Source: Membranipora membranacea
Lineage: Eukaryota; Bryozoa; Gymnolaemata; Cheilostomatida; Membraniporidae
Direction: 5' to 3'
Assembly (NCBI GenBank): GCA_914767715.1
Contig: OU612066.1
Span: 22,914,283 to 22,978,282, forward strand
DNA length: 64,000 nucleotides
Made by a program: the position numbers and the translations under genes. Of the stretch, positions 13,200-26,400 are shown piece after piece. Numbering within the stretch: the stretch's first letter is position 1; every line of letters starts with the position of its first letter. The notes below the pieces were generated by a model. The model ran no database searches. It saw only the letters and a list, made by a program, of their open reading frames with translations, and was not told the origin of the DNA.

Positions 13200-15276
13200 C
13201 TATATACTAAGGCAGCAACAGCAGCGGAAGTCTATGATCGTGGCTTCATTTCCTAACAGTCTATATAAGCCATTATTCAAATAGATTATTAAATTGTACA
13301 TTATCTAAAGGGCAATGATCGGTTTTATGACAACTTTGTGCATTGTCAATGTTTCCAGCTTGGATTAATTTTTAAAGAGTTTCAGAAAATCAAAATGGAT
13401 ATTTGGATAATTAGTTACAAAGCAAACTAAAAGACAATGACCGTGTGAAATTAGGTGGTGAAGATAAATATAGTTTTTCAGCTTAGTGTTTACCATCATC
13501 ACCGATTGCATTTGCATATCCCTAGAAATCAATTCACACCATAGTTGCCAAGTGACTAACTGCTTAGCAGGGACATTCAACCATCGGCAAACCAGGTAAT
13601 AGGCGTACTTCAACCATAACCATGGTCTCACGACCGCAGGGGGCTGGTCTAAATTATAATTTATAACAGAAACAAGAGCTTTTGAAGAACAAAGCGGCAG
13701 CATTGTTGTCATTATCGGAGGTTTACCGAGCATGTCATATGTACAGTATCAATGATGCCAAGATCACATCCGCAGTTTAATTATGCTATCTTGCCAGTTT
13801 TGTGCCTGTATCACCGTAACGAAAGACAGGGGAAACAGGGGAAATTACGAAAATGATTTTCTTGGGGCTTGTCGAAGCTGGCTTTGATCGTAGGTCACAA
13901 CAGCAGGCAGCATCATCTAAGAGGCAGCATCAATCTTTACGGGATTTTTAAATTTCTTTCACCGCTTGTTCCTAAAAGTTGCATTAAAAATCATCTCCAT
14001 GCATCATGGAAACAATTGAGGCCACATACTGCTGATACCAAAAATTGATTATAAATACCAAAAAAACCAACTGGCTCCAATCCTCCTCACACCAATTCTA
14101 AAACATCACTAGGAAAGGTAATGTCAAACTTTGCTGCTATGTCATGAGCTTCCGCCACATGACAGCAGTTCAATATGTTTACTAACAAATAAATGCTTAT
14201 TTAATTTATCGGTTTATATAAAAAATTGATATGTTGTACCCACTCGCCTTCTGCACATGTTCAACAAATTTTACAGCAGCTGTGATATTCGTCGAAAATG
14301 TAGGAATGACATAATTATGAATTTTTGATGTTAACCGATTTAACAAAAAAGCCATTTATTTGTTGATAAACACGTTTAGCAGTTGCAACCTACGAGTCTC
14401 TCACAATATCACCATGTCAATATACAGACCGGCAACACCTTTGGTGGTTTGATCAGCATTACACAGCAGTTTGCAACATTCTCAGTTTGTCCTCAGAGGA
14501 TTGGTCATTAAATTCAAATCAATTGAGGAACCACTGATGTTGCCACCGCCGTTACAAAAAATGAAAACTGTATGATAATAGTAATAAGTGTGTGTAGAAC
14601 TCTCAGCCAATCTTATTTCCATGTTCCACATTATAATACAAGATGAGTCTACAATTGCATAGTTTTTACACCTTGCATGAGACATTTAAGTAAGCCAGCA
14701 TATGGCCTAGGGGTCAATTAAAAACTCTATCTCCTACCCATTCTGTAGTAGACAACAATTGCCCAATATTCAGCAAGTTGCTCATTCTAAGTAAATATAC
14801 CCCTAGTTGCATAACAAATCCACCATTCATATGCATCTCTATAGCGGTTGCCAGGCAATTTTAAATGTTGGTCTCTAGACAGAGAGTCGTCCACGTTTTG
14901 GGTTCAAAAAACCCGACCTTTCCCTTTCAATGCTGAATAAAAAGGCTGCCGCCGGCACGTGCAAGCAGCTCAGGCACACACTCTGAGCATGTACAGACTA
15001 TATAACACATACATCACAAATTGAATAGCTTATATGCTGCTCATACGCATATGACCCTGTGTTTGGTCATTAGTGATGACTAAATATACTAATATTTGCG
15101 TTTTGCGTGAAACAAATTTGCGCCATGTCATGAATTTTTAATATTTTTTTATTATTTTAACAAGTCTAGACCCAGAAAATGCTATCAAGAAGAGTTCACA
15201 TAACTTTACTGAGATGTCTTATTATGAGCGATCTACCAAGTATCCAGCAGTTGACCCTGATTCCTCCTCAGTCTCT

Positions 15277-18200
15277 CTAAAGTTTGTTGAAGGCGACTAC
15301 ATCCACGCTTTGGACCTAAAACACAAATAATAAAGCTCTCAATCACTACGTTTCTGCGTGTCGATGTTTTTCCATCATGGAAATCATAACAATTCTTCAT
15401 TCGATACGCGAGTGGAACACTCATTCGAAGCATGGGACTATAGTGTATATTATGAGTAATCACTAGAGGGTCAAAATTAGCTCACAAATAGATAAATAAA
15501 TAGAATGTTATTTCTCCAAAATGTACAACAAGTTTATTGACAGCGGATGCAGCTTTTTGTACATCGCTCTTCAAGTAGATATAGTAATAACACTCATCCT
15601 CCTCAGAGATTCAATATGGCGCTTTGCATTCACATACACAATGCCCTGTTCTGAGCTAACAGCAATCAAATACTCACATAGTCTTCAAAAGCAGTGATGG
15701 CATCTTCGAGATCATCGGTACCGACTTTGAGGTCCTCTACCACACAAGTGATCTGTAACTTCTTGATACCATATCCTACTGGTACTAGTTTGCTGGTTCC
15801 CCAAACCAAACCATCAAGGGCGACACTCTTAACAGAGTCCTCCATTGCCTTCAAGTCAGTCTCATCATCCCATGGTTTGACCTGAAGTATGCATAAACAA
15901 GTAAGCTTCAGAATGAAAGGACAATCATCATCATTGTCTAGGCTGTGACAAGTGATGGATAGCAGAAGTAGGTGAAAAACCTAGACTGAGTGACAGTATA
16001 TTACATAATAACAATAGATCAAGTTAGTGAGGAAAACACATGCTAAGTTTATGAGTTGTCTGCCCAGAAAGTTATTGAATTCCTGGAAGACAACTCCGTA
16101 TATTTTGCAGCATTTTCATCACTACATCAAATCTCATAAACAAGATTAATGATCCTTAGTTAATCACCTAAATGTTATGTTTTGGTCAGCTACTCTATCA
16201 CAAACTTACAATCACAAAATCTTCAAACACTTCGACCTTCATAGCATTAATAGGAAGGGAAGGACTGTTAATGAAACCACAATTATGTGCTAAGCACCAG
16301 CACGACTCACATCAAGGATGATCATACTCTTGGCAATGAGAGCTGGCTTTTTGGATTTTTTGGCAGCGTAGGCAGCGAGACGCTCATCTCTGAGCTTAGC
16401 GGCAGCCTCATCCTCCTCCTCATCATCAGAGCCGAACAGATCTACATCATCATCGTCATCATCAGAGGCAGCCGCGGCAGGCTACAAGGGCATGATAATA
16501 TACAGCTTAATATAATCATGTATTGTAATGTCATAGGTTTATCAGACGAAGACCAGTTATTTTGAAACCGTGCAAATTGGATTGTCAGTCGAGACAGATA
16601 GTTGGTTAGTTCTATCGCTGGAGTTACTCAGTACATTAATTAACATAGCTTCAGCATCAAAAATTCAAAGTTTCAATAAAGCTTTGTTGAAAGCTATCAA
16701 AAGTTTGATTCATTGGTCGAAACAATGCTGAAACAAATCTGCCACATCATCTAACCAAGGAGTTAGAGTTAGTGTCTCTAACTCCTTGATCTAACTAATA
16801 ACACTACGACCACCTAACTATTCCACTAGGCGGGTTAAAGGGTAAATATTTCAGTGTCAACAATGCATGCAACCACTAATTGTCAACCAATCTTGGTTAA
16901 TTCTAATTTCATGACTTGGTAATTGATGGTCCTAAAATATCAGCAATCAGCAATTCACCTTTCATACATGCAAATAAAGATCTGAAGAGATACAGGTCAG
17001 GGACCGAGAATTTGTGGCATTGACAATTGTACTCGTTTAGTATGAAATCGATTTAGGGTCAAATTGTAGACAAGCAAAAACAGGTAATCAATGTATAGTG
17101 ACATACCTCTGCTACAGGCTTCTTGGCAGCAGCAGGTGCTCCTGACCCGAGCTCTAGAGCGGCTACTCGTCCCTCGAGTGATGAGATGAGGCTTTTGAGA
17201 GCCTTATTCTCTTTCTCTAGTGTCTCTAGTCTCTGCATATCGATTTCTGAGACGCCTGATGATGTAGATTCACCCTGAAAACAAACAGCATAACAGTCAA
17301 CATGAGTATCACCAATAGGAGCTTATCATTTCATTAAACAATGATTAGGAAACGGTAAAGGCCAAGTATATTTTGTTTTTGAAAGTCAAAATGGAACAAA
17401 AAAAACATTTCATGCTTAACAAAGGTTACAATATAGAATGCCTATAGCAGCAGAAAATCACTATAGAGTGGAGCACATACCACAGCACAGAGCACACACA
17501 CACACAATGGTCTTAACAGCATCGCTTATGTAGCGTAAAAATGTATGTACAACACTGCAACTTTCTCACAGGTATGATCAGTTGCCCCTTGCCAATCATA
17601 TTGTTTTCGATGCAAAATTCAGAGACAGGGAGAAGATATCAACTTCACTTTGAAAAATCATCTACAGCCGAAACAATTTGTTTGATTTTCTGCTTATATT
17701 TATACTATCACATTCTGTGCTGTGTATCCATTTTCAGGCTGTGGTAAGCGAACATATGCAGACGAGCACAATGTCACTCAGGCTTGGAAATCCAATGAGA
17801 AGATGACATGATAAAAGGTGGTGAGTGAGAGGATCTATGGTGTGAGTGGTAATTCATGCATGCTTGAAACCGGTACGTGACATCAGCAATATCTATCAAA
17901 ACCAGAAGCAAAGCAAACCATTGCACGATGGGTAATACTCACTCCCAAAACACTACGGATATGATCCTTGATATTCTGAATATCAGCCACTAAAGCGGAG
18001 CCCTATAAAAAAAGACATGACTTGGGTGAAGTTTAAAGCAATCAAAACTCACGATCACCTGGAGTTACCTAGACCAAGTTTGGTCTATTTACCTGCATTC
18101 AGAGTTGCTCCCAACTGGAATGCAGGCAATTGGATTAATCTTGCTCTAGGAGTTACCAGACCATCCTCAATAAAATCATACGGAAATAAATTAGCTAGAA

Positions 18201-18410
18201 AGGATATAAATCTTGCCCTTCACCAATTATCAACAATTAACACAATTCACTGACAGGAAAATAGCTCAAGTGGAGAAAGAGAACAATTAGAATTCTTACA
18301 GAAGAAGCAGTGGCTGCAGCTCCACTGTGTTTCTTAGAATAATAGTTAGATTCTGCCTCTTCCACTTTAGACTTCTCAAACCAGATTTTTTCGCTAGCTA
18401 ACGGATGCAT
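15277..18410 (-). CDS. EEF1D: Translation elongation factor eEF1B-delta (guanine nucleotide exchange subunit)
   Basis: It exchanges GDP for GTP on eEF1A during translation elongation. Coding exons in transcription order are 18300-18410, 17943-18002, 17107-17274, 16311-16481, 15678-15881 and 15277-15315, giving 250 aa with all phases consistent. The N-terminus carries the eEF1D-type [14 protein letters not shown] segment rather than the GST-like domain of eEF1B-beta. Exon 3 encodes a leucine-zipper coiled coil (residues about 60-95), followed by an Ala/Pro linker. The acidic CK2-type stretch [14 protein letters not shown] is at about 122-135. The C-terminal exchange domain has [29 protein letters not shown] and [14 protein letters not shown], and the protein ends [12 protein letters not shown], as in the family. 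Length is close to the short human isoform. An acceptor (TTTTGCAG) at 18464 shows a 5'UTR intron, so the first exon is non-coding. High confidence. Confidence 0.96.
16210..16264 (-). other. Candidate poison exon in eEF1B-delta intron 4
   Basis: A 55-nt segment with a strong acceptor (TTTCATTAACAG) and donor (ATT/GTAAGT). Between exon 4 (ends phase 0) and exon 5 it would read TCC TTC CCT TCC TAT TAA, a premature stop, and shift the frame. One of its other frames encodes EVFEDFVI, resembling AFEDYV at the end of exon 5, so it may be a decayed duplicate of that exon border. Confidence 0.4.
16753..16791. repeat. Short foldback repeat AACCAAGGAGTTAGAG (copy 1)
   Basis: A perfect short inverted repeat (AAGGAGTTAGAG/CTCTAACTCCTT) with a tiny loop, in eEF1B-delta intron 3. 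The same motif recurs at 19522-19551 and 53672-53706. Confidence 0.7.
18067..18153. mobile_element. MITE family A, copy 2, with 9-bp target-site duplication
   Basis: Starts TAGACCAAGTTTGGTC and ends AATCTTGCTCTA, flanked on both sides by GGAGTTACC. The exact direct repeat marks it as an inserted element. The core hairpin of copy 1 is missing, leaving a shorter version. Duplications of 8-9 bp are usual for hAT or Mutator-type transposases. Confidence 0.75.
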
Positions 18411-18463
18411 TGTTCAAGTTGGTTATAAGAGGATCAATGCACTGCCAAGACTCAACAAATCCT

Positions 18464-20424
18464 GCAAAACACCAATGAAATAGAATATAATATAAAGAAG
18501 AACAGAAGAACTTGCTCCAATGAACAAAAGATATGATGGATTCTATGCCTGTGGTGCATCAGTTCGAAAGAAAGCGTCTGGTAGAGAAGACAGTAAAGCC
18601 AGAGGTGATATTTGGTAGCAATTACATGTATTAACCAGAAAATGCTTTGTGTCATGATGGCGAAAAGTCCACAGTTATATGGGTCTTCCACGGCGGAGAG
18701 CACAACTGCACAAAATTGACGCGCCCAGTCCCACCAAGACGAACCAAGCAGAAAGATATCAATCAAAAATTTATCCTGCTATATTTTTGGCTGGCAGCTT
18801 AAATTGAAAAGAATCCTGAAACCAGCACTTTGGTATGAAAACACAGCTCAACAATAAAACTATGTTCATGTTACTTAGTTATAATAGGAGAAATCATCGT
18901 TCATATTTGTTATGTTATGCATGTAGAAGACAAAGAAGAAAGTTAGTTTCAGGTGGGTGATGAAATCTTCAGAAGAGTTTTAGATTTTACCAACATAAAA
19001 TGTTAATCTTATCACCCTCTGAGGGTATTCTGCTTCAAACAATGTTGTGTGTAAGCAGAACAGGTTATATTGGGGATGAGAGTAACACTCTATTTAGAAT
19101 AATATACCAGCTTAGCTCGATTCTTAATAAAGATACCTACGATTGAGGAGCTGTCAATGCTGGTGAGAACCGGAAAAGGATGGGAAGAAAAAGTCAAGGC
19201 TAAAACTAATGGTCCAATAATCAAGTTGAAATATTTTAGTGCAGACCATATACACTTCCGGTCTGGTCAAAACAAACTTTCTCTAATGCAAACTCAATAT
19301 AATGTGCCCTGGGAATAAAATTAAATGCAAACATGATTACATGGAATTATCAGCAGTATAGACAACAACAGGGTCACTCACATAATACCTATATGCATTA
19401 TCAACATTTCACTAGCGTGCATTGTCCCCTGCAGATATGTTTTATCTGCAACCACCAGTGAATTCAGCACAAGCACTGAACTGAAGCAGTTATTCTTGTT
19501 GTTGACCTGTTGTGAGAGTAGAACCAAGGAGTTAGAGCTAACTCCTTGGTGGAACCAAGGATTGGAGCTCTAATTCCTTTGATGAACCTAGGATTAGGAT
19601 ACATTATTAGTGTTACTCATTGGTTGAACCAGCAGCACTCACTTCATTCACTAACAATCCATGGGTGGAAATTTGTAAATGGTGATTATTGGGAGAAGTG
19701 CACCACAACACCTAACTAACTAAGCTCAGGAGTCACAGGTGACAGTATAGTCCACTCAATTTAAACTCATGACTTTTGCTGTACCTCCATGCTCCTTATA
19801 TTCTTTATTGTATGCATGGATTCCTAGCTAGCCGGCCTTGAAAATTTAAATTAAGGTACGGGGACCTGCCTGTGCCAATGCAAACGAAGCTAGTATGTAG
19901 GCATACATGCTTGCAAGACCAAGGGGTCCATTGCTTGAGTTGGACTTAGGCTTAGTACATGTTTGCAGGCTACTACTCCATGCATGCACATAATGTTCTC
20001 AAACTCCAGTGTCAAACACATTGCCCAAGCTCCGCGCCAAATGTATGCTCATAATGATGTTACGGTAGAATATACCACTTGCAGGCACATGATTGTAAGC
20101 ATGCTCATTGGTCTGAGTAAAGATACCACCCGGTTCTCTCAACTTGTCATAGGGAGGGCTGTATATGCCAAACTCAACTGGCACTTAAGCCGCTGCACTT
20201 AGCTTGTTCAGTATATTTGGTGGCTCTGTTTGCATAGATCTGATACACATTTTCCCATTTACACATCTTCAGTCTGATGCATGGTCCTTGTCATACAAAT
20301 AGCCTTACTGCACTTCTACGTCTTTCCTGAAATGAGCAATTCTATGCAAGCCAACACTCATCACAACTGTGGCTACAACTAAATGAATTTAATACAGAGT
20401 TAATAAATTCTTCTCATATGTTTC
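18464..20424. other. Shared 5' region between divergent eEF1B-delta and GNAT-ART genes
   Basis: About 2 kb separate the eEF1B-delta 5'UTR acceptor from the GNAT-ART 5'UTR acceptor, so the two genes are transcribed away from each other and their promoters lie here. I see no clear TATA box. A foldback repeat of the AACCAAGGAGTT family lies at 19522-19551. No coding sequence is supported. Confidence 0.45.
19522..19551. repeat. Short foldback repeat AACCAAGGAGTTAGAG (copy 2)
   Basis: A 30-bp near-perfect palindrome (AACCAAGGAGTTAGAG/CTAACTCCTTGGTGG), followed by a diverged second version (GAACCAAGGATTGGAG...). Confidence 0.7.
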
Positions 20425-20466
20425 ATAGATGTCTTGTGACTCTGCAGTAGAAAGACCAGCTACCTA

Positions 20467-23400
20467 ATGGCTACTGCAGATGATGCGAGCTCTGCTCTGT
20501 TTGAGAGCTCAGGCTCGGATATACTAGAGGGAGCAAGTCTCAGCGAAAGGTTCAAGATAGAAGGCCGCAACAACAACAAATGTAGTCTCAGTGTGACGCC
20601 AGTATTAGTAGATTTTAGAAGACTTCTACAACAAGAGAAGTTAGGGAGAGCTTCAGGGAGTTCCCTCTCAGTTATTCCGGGTGTAAGTCATTAATACAAC
20701 CACAATTGGATCTATTTTATTGTAAAAATGCTCTCCCATTACCCAACATCTACATGCTAACAGTTTGCTTCCAGATGAGACAAGTTTAAATTTCATAAAA
20801 ATATTTTGGCCAATGCATATAATGCATGTAAATAAACTGTACCTCTTGCCCAGTAAGGTGAAATTGTCGATTGGATCCCTTCCTGTCCTCACGATCAGAC
20901 AAAAAGAGGACGCTCTCTATAAAAAAACATTGCTCTGTCTTGATATAAACTTTCATCTAGTGATCCAACCAAACTATTTAAATTTTCAGATCAGCAATGG
21001 TGATTTACTGCATGCTGTTATCGGACTGTATGATACTAGCCTATCTGAGATGACTCCTGATGTACTTTACTCTACTGTTTGTGATAAGTGGGCTCGCACA
21101 ATCATACTAATACGGGATGTTAAAGGTAACATTATCTTAGGAGCAGCATCAGAGTAAATTTAGCCAATTTTGTTTTCTTATTGCTTGTTGCTCAACAAAA
21201 TTCATTTCATCTTCCAGGAACTATAGCCAATAAGATGAGAACAATGTAGTTTTGCAAGAGCAAGCAATAACAGCAAAATGATTGCGATCATTTGAGCAAA
21301 AGGTTCATGTTCACTTTAACTGAAAGGTCTCCTGGTCACATCTGGTAAAATCAAAATTATCACAACAGCAATGGTGATGATACCCCTTTCTCTTTGGAAA
21401 AGAAATAGGTGTCTAGCTAGTTTGCCATATTAAAAAGTATCTCAAAATTGTATGCTTATGGAAAGTGTCAATGATTTTTATATTGCTAAACCTTCTTCAA
21501 ACTAGATCGTTACAAGGCAAAGGCATGGGTTACATCTCTCTGATGTCAAATTTCAATACCTCTAATAGCTAAGATACTAAATAATATTAGCCAGTTGACA
21601 TTGGTTCCATTCAATGCCAACAAAAGCACCATCTAATGTATAACCTTCACACTACCTGATAATAGTTTCTTATTCAAAACAACTTTAATTTGTCTCTGTA
21701 CATTGTATAGGATTGGTGTGTTTGACTGGTACACAATTTCCCTTTCAATAAAAGCAGCAGAGCTGTTAAGCCAATATTATGCAGCAAACATTGCCTGTGT
21801 TAATATTTTGAAGAATTCGATGGGGTCTTGATAGCAACAGCAAAGTCATTACTCTCTGTTTTCTCTCCCAAGGGAACTGAGTTTTTCTCCAAATTGTTCC
21901 ATTCTCTTTGCTTTCACCAAAAACCAGCAATAAGTTATGCCAATAAGGTTTAAAAAAATTCTTAAAATTAAGTAGTGATGTGAAATTTAGATTTTGATCA
22001 TCTAATGAATATATTAAAAATGTCATTCCAATTTTTGATCAGAGCATTTGTCTGGTTCCGCCCTGTATTCTAAGAGTTATGACAAGCCTATTATATAACA
22101 ATAGTATGGAACGTCAATCTGGAATGCGAATTTGATTGGATTTATTCTTTTTCAATCAAGTGCAGTTCAATTGAAGCTTTACGCAATAAAGAACTTTTTC
22201 CTGTTCATGTATGTCATACCCGTGGAAATATCAGTAGAAATTCACAAATTTTATTCTCCGTGCAAAGACTGCAATGCAGTATTACATAAAGTTAACAAAA
22301 ATTTCAGATCAACTATGATCCATCATTGGAAGTTATCATGTTGTATCATGGGCATTTGTTGAGATGCATTATTGGATTCCATTTAGGTGCATCCTGGGAA
22401 GTTTCTTTTTTGCATCAAAGGTAGTTATTTTGTTGCATCATGGGTAGTGATTATGGTGCATCATAGGTAGTTCTTACTGTGCATCATGGGTAGTTTTAAT
22501 GTTGCATTATGGGTTGCTTTATTGTTACAGATGTATTTCTCGAGTTTGAGAGAAGACGAGACAAACCTGTCAAATCAAAAATAGAAGATGTCAAAATAGG
22601 AGATCTACAGACAGCAGAGGACAAGTATAGTGCACCTGATCCAGAGGATTGTACGTTCTCAGCCTGTTACAGCGATACAGAATCAGAGGAGGAAGAAGAG
22701 TAAGTCATAATGTAAAACTGTCAAAAATGAGGTATAAAGTAATTATGCTATCAATCCATGAGTGTACAAACCGTAGAGCTGTCTCATACGCTCTGGTTAT
22801 GCGTTCTGTGGTTGGTTATAAAAACTCTATGGTGGGGAGGTACTAGTTGAGTAGCTACGGCAAACACTTGACTTTGCAGTTAGATTCTAGTGAGATTTTT
22901 ACATTTTTCGACCTCTCACCTTACAGAACTTTCCCACTTTGAGAAGGACTATGTAACTGGTATATCTAGGAAGATCATAATGCAATTAATATGCCTTCAC
23001 AATTGTGTCAGTATTCTACAACTTGGACGCAGAAATCCTCTTGGATGCTGAATGACACAGGATAGGCAAATTATCAAAGCATTTCATCTGCCATAGCAAT
23101 GATATATTATTTGTTTTATTAGTAAGAATTAGTTGAGTTGACTGCGTTCCCATAATCCATTTGGTATACTTACTGATACTGCCAGTATAAGCCCTAAACT
23201 AGCTGAGATGTTATTGAGTAGAGCCTGCATTACACTCCTAAATGTCAGACATCTGCCTGTTTAATGTTTGTTGATACCATCTGCAATGCAATTTATTTTT
23301 ACTCATCGCTATTTACTTGCCAATAGCCGAAGAAAATAAACATAATTAGTTACAAACCCAATGAAATACTTTGGTTAAAAAAGAACATAATTATTTCTGG

Positions 23401-26400
23401 TCCACTTCAAGGTCAATCTCATTGCAGTAGTTTTGTAAGATGGCTCATACTGTTTTGAGGAACAGACACGATATGTTTTTGTATTTTGATATGATACTGT
23501 GATCAACCCGTAGAAGAAAATTTTGACGCAGGTGCCCTTTCCTTATTGGTTTGAGACCACTTGGTGCCTGGATTTCCTCGACCCACTCCTGTGGCACAAA
23601 GGAGTATGGTATTGGGTTGTTTCAACCTGCAAGCCCTGTCCTCTCCTCCACTGCAGTATTATTGTTGGGCCGGGGTATTAGTTTTGGGGGCTCAAACTAA
23701 GTGTCATCCTTCAAGTGTTCCATAGCATAGTCATAGCATTCTCATACCTCTATTAAGAATCTCACTTTCAATTACAGCTCAGATGAAGAGGATGATTTCT
23801 CTGTTGGTATGCAGTCTTACCTCAAAGCTGTCTCCAATCGGCGCAAACTCAGGTCTAACCATACCGGAGCATTTACTCTAGAACATATCGGGCCAGAGAA
23901 CAGGATAGTTGCAGCATGTACATTTGATAAAAAATTCATGTAAGTACAACTCAGTTAAAGACCCTCTTGTCAAAATATTATCTTCTTAATCAATTTATAA
24001 TCAATTTGTAACAATCCTGTATTCACTCTCAGGAATTGTTGATAAATAATTCATTCAAAGATTATATACCTCTTTATTAATCTTCTGTCAACTAGTTTGA
24101 TTCATTAAAGTAATAGCTTTATTTTTAATTTAAATTGCTTGTTTTATAGTAAAACTGGAGAAAAGATAATTCACTTAACTCTGGTCACAATAAGGAAGCG
24201 ATTCCGACGACTCGGACTCGGGAAATACCTCCTTCAGGTTAGTGCAGTTACTCTGTTGTTTTGTGTAGTTGATATTAGTGCATAAATAATAAATGAATCT
24301 CTGTCTCAATACTCTGAAATTCAGAATTTCAAATTTCAGTATTCTATGAAAACAAATATCATCCATCGTCAGCTATTTAAATTATGAGCTCGCTCATGCA
24401 GTCCCTCATATCACTTAATTTTGAATTTCATTTGAAAGCTGACGATGAGATTACAATACCAATTTCGATACACCGTAAACAACCATAGTCTGTCTTGACA
24501 ATCTTTGTTAGTTAGGGCCCCACCAACAAAGCTCGTCAAGACAGGCTCACACACCCAAACTATCTCTCTTGTTCGGCTGAGTGCTTGGCAACAGAATGCT
24601 ACAGAACTTGCACCATAACCGGCTGCCTGTATGACTCTGTCTCTTAGAGAACCAAATGTTAAAGCTTGTATCGATCAATTGTATACCTCCCCTAACCTTT
24701 GACCTTAGTTAGCTGTTCGTGAAGACCTCTTGCATGCTATGTGACTATTATTGTAGAAAGTTAAGGATCCTACTGTAGCCGGCCCTCATGACGCTGTGGT
24801 CGTTCATGCTGAGAGTGAGGCTACATCCTTCTTCGCTAGATACGGATTCTCTGATGATGTCATTCTCAATAATCGATGGAGGTTAGCGAATTCTTAGTCT
24901 CTTCTGAAACTTTGGTTGTGCAATAGTAATCACAAATTTTAGAGGGATCATTTGATAGGTTTTGAGTTTTTATGAATCTAAACCACCAGTTTCATCCCAG
25001 CAGGTGACATACAGTCATAGATGATGTGCTTAAGGAATGCGTCATGTTATCAATGATAAGTAAATATCTTTTGTTTTGCTGCCATTATCTGTTTTGTTGA
25101 AGTTGTTTTCTCAGCTCCCGTAAGTTTGTTTAACTTTTGCATATTTGATTTTAGGGAGATAGCTGAACAGTTTACTAACTGTACTCTGATGAGTTTTATA
25201 CCACCTTACTCAGGACAGGCTATCTCCGGTAAAGTCACTGACTTTGATCTACTTACACTCGATCAAGACTTACGCAAATGGTAAGTCAATCTAACACAGT
25301 AAGTTCCCATTGTGTTCATAATTACAGAAAGTGTATAGATACGCTAGAGTAGAAAACATCAGAAAGAGTTTAGTTTACCTTGTGTGGAGGGACTTCTTTC
25401 AGGTGGGATTTTTCCTTTAGTAATCGGGTTCAGTTTAGCTTGTTTTGTGATGGCTTGAGGATAGTTAGCACTAATTTTCTCTAAGGTGGGAGTTTATTTT
25501 AAGTAGTCAGTCAGGTAGAGTAATAATGTAAGCTAGAAATAAAATTTGAATTTTGTCAATTCCAAGCGAAAAAGACACAAACACTCTTTTCCTGAAGGGT
25601 CTTTACGTATATTCATGGAGAAATGGACGGTGTACCATTTCCATAATACACAAAACATTATGTATTTGGAGTTGTGCTCCCGTAATACTGAAAGTATAAT
25701 AATCTTGACTACATCCGATGACTAGTTAGGCTATCCTGTCTCTATGATTCTATATTGATTCAGTACAAGGCAGCACCATTTTACTTTGATCATTGTAATT
25801 GCCATCACAATTATTCCCAATTAGCTCAACGCTGCCGTCACAGATCCAACTAACCGGACAATAATTAAAATACATTGTCATTTCACAAAAGTGTGTTTAC
25901 GTAAATGATCAGTGCAATACACTCCATTGCTGCCTAAACTCTCTTCAGCGCTGCTGTAATATGATGCTATTGTTGTACAATTTATAGGAAAGATAGGAGT
26001 ATAGAGGCATATCAAGCACAGCTAACAGTTATTGAACGAATGAAGGCTGAGATGATCAGACTTAGGTCTATGGTGAGTATTCAGTTTTAAGTTGGAATCA
26101 TTAAGAATTATTAAAAAATATTCCAAAAAAAAGAATTGCCGAATACAGTCATCTCGATTTTTTCCTTGTTTGTGTTTCCCATATCTCTCTCGTTTCTTCC
26201 TTGTTTATTTCAGGAACTGTTTCCTCCTTCTATGTGATATCATCCTAGGAAAACATCTTCTGGTCTTTTGGCCTTGTTTGACACTATAACAAAAAATGAT
26301 GTAACAGAATTGTCAAATATTCCACAATCATATTAAATTAACTCTCTTGCTATACAGAGAACCACAGTTGATATGTAGGTGTATTGCATGCTAACTTGTA

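Larger units (their letters stand above)
8870..15276. other. Long stretch between DYRK and eEF1B-delta, largely non-coding
   Basis: No complete gene found. It holds a TA microsatellite (10388-10436), a MITE (11855-12250), two orphan exon-like segments on the minus strand (12356-12438 and 13115-13199), and several short CAG/GCTGCC-rich patches (near 12445-12530, 13200, 13895 and 14945). Part of it may be the DYRK promoter and 5' region. Confidence 0.4.

Noticed and set aside
13365-13733. 122-codon minus-strand ORF
   Set aside because: No recognisable domain, no splice context, composition like non-coding DNA.
15482-15568. Alternative terminal exon for eEF1B-delta reading [13 protein letters not shown]
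   Set aside because: It resembles the family C-terminus, but the segment at 15277-15315 gives a better match ([12 protein letters not shown] then stop) with a clean TTTTAG acceptor. The first would add 15 non-family residues.
16287-16565. 92-codon plus-strand ORF
   Set aside because: Antisense shadow of eEF1B-delta exon 4.
25002-25060. Extra exon in GNAT-ART (HTVIDDVLKECVMLSMIS)
   Set aside because: The only acceptor gives an in-frame stop; direct joining of 24881 to 25155 keeps the frame.
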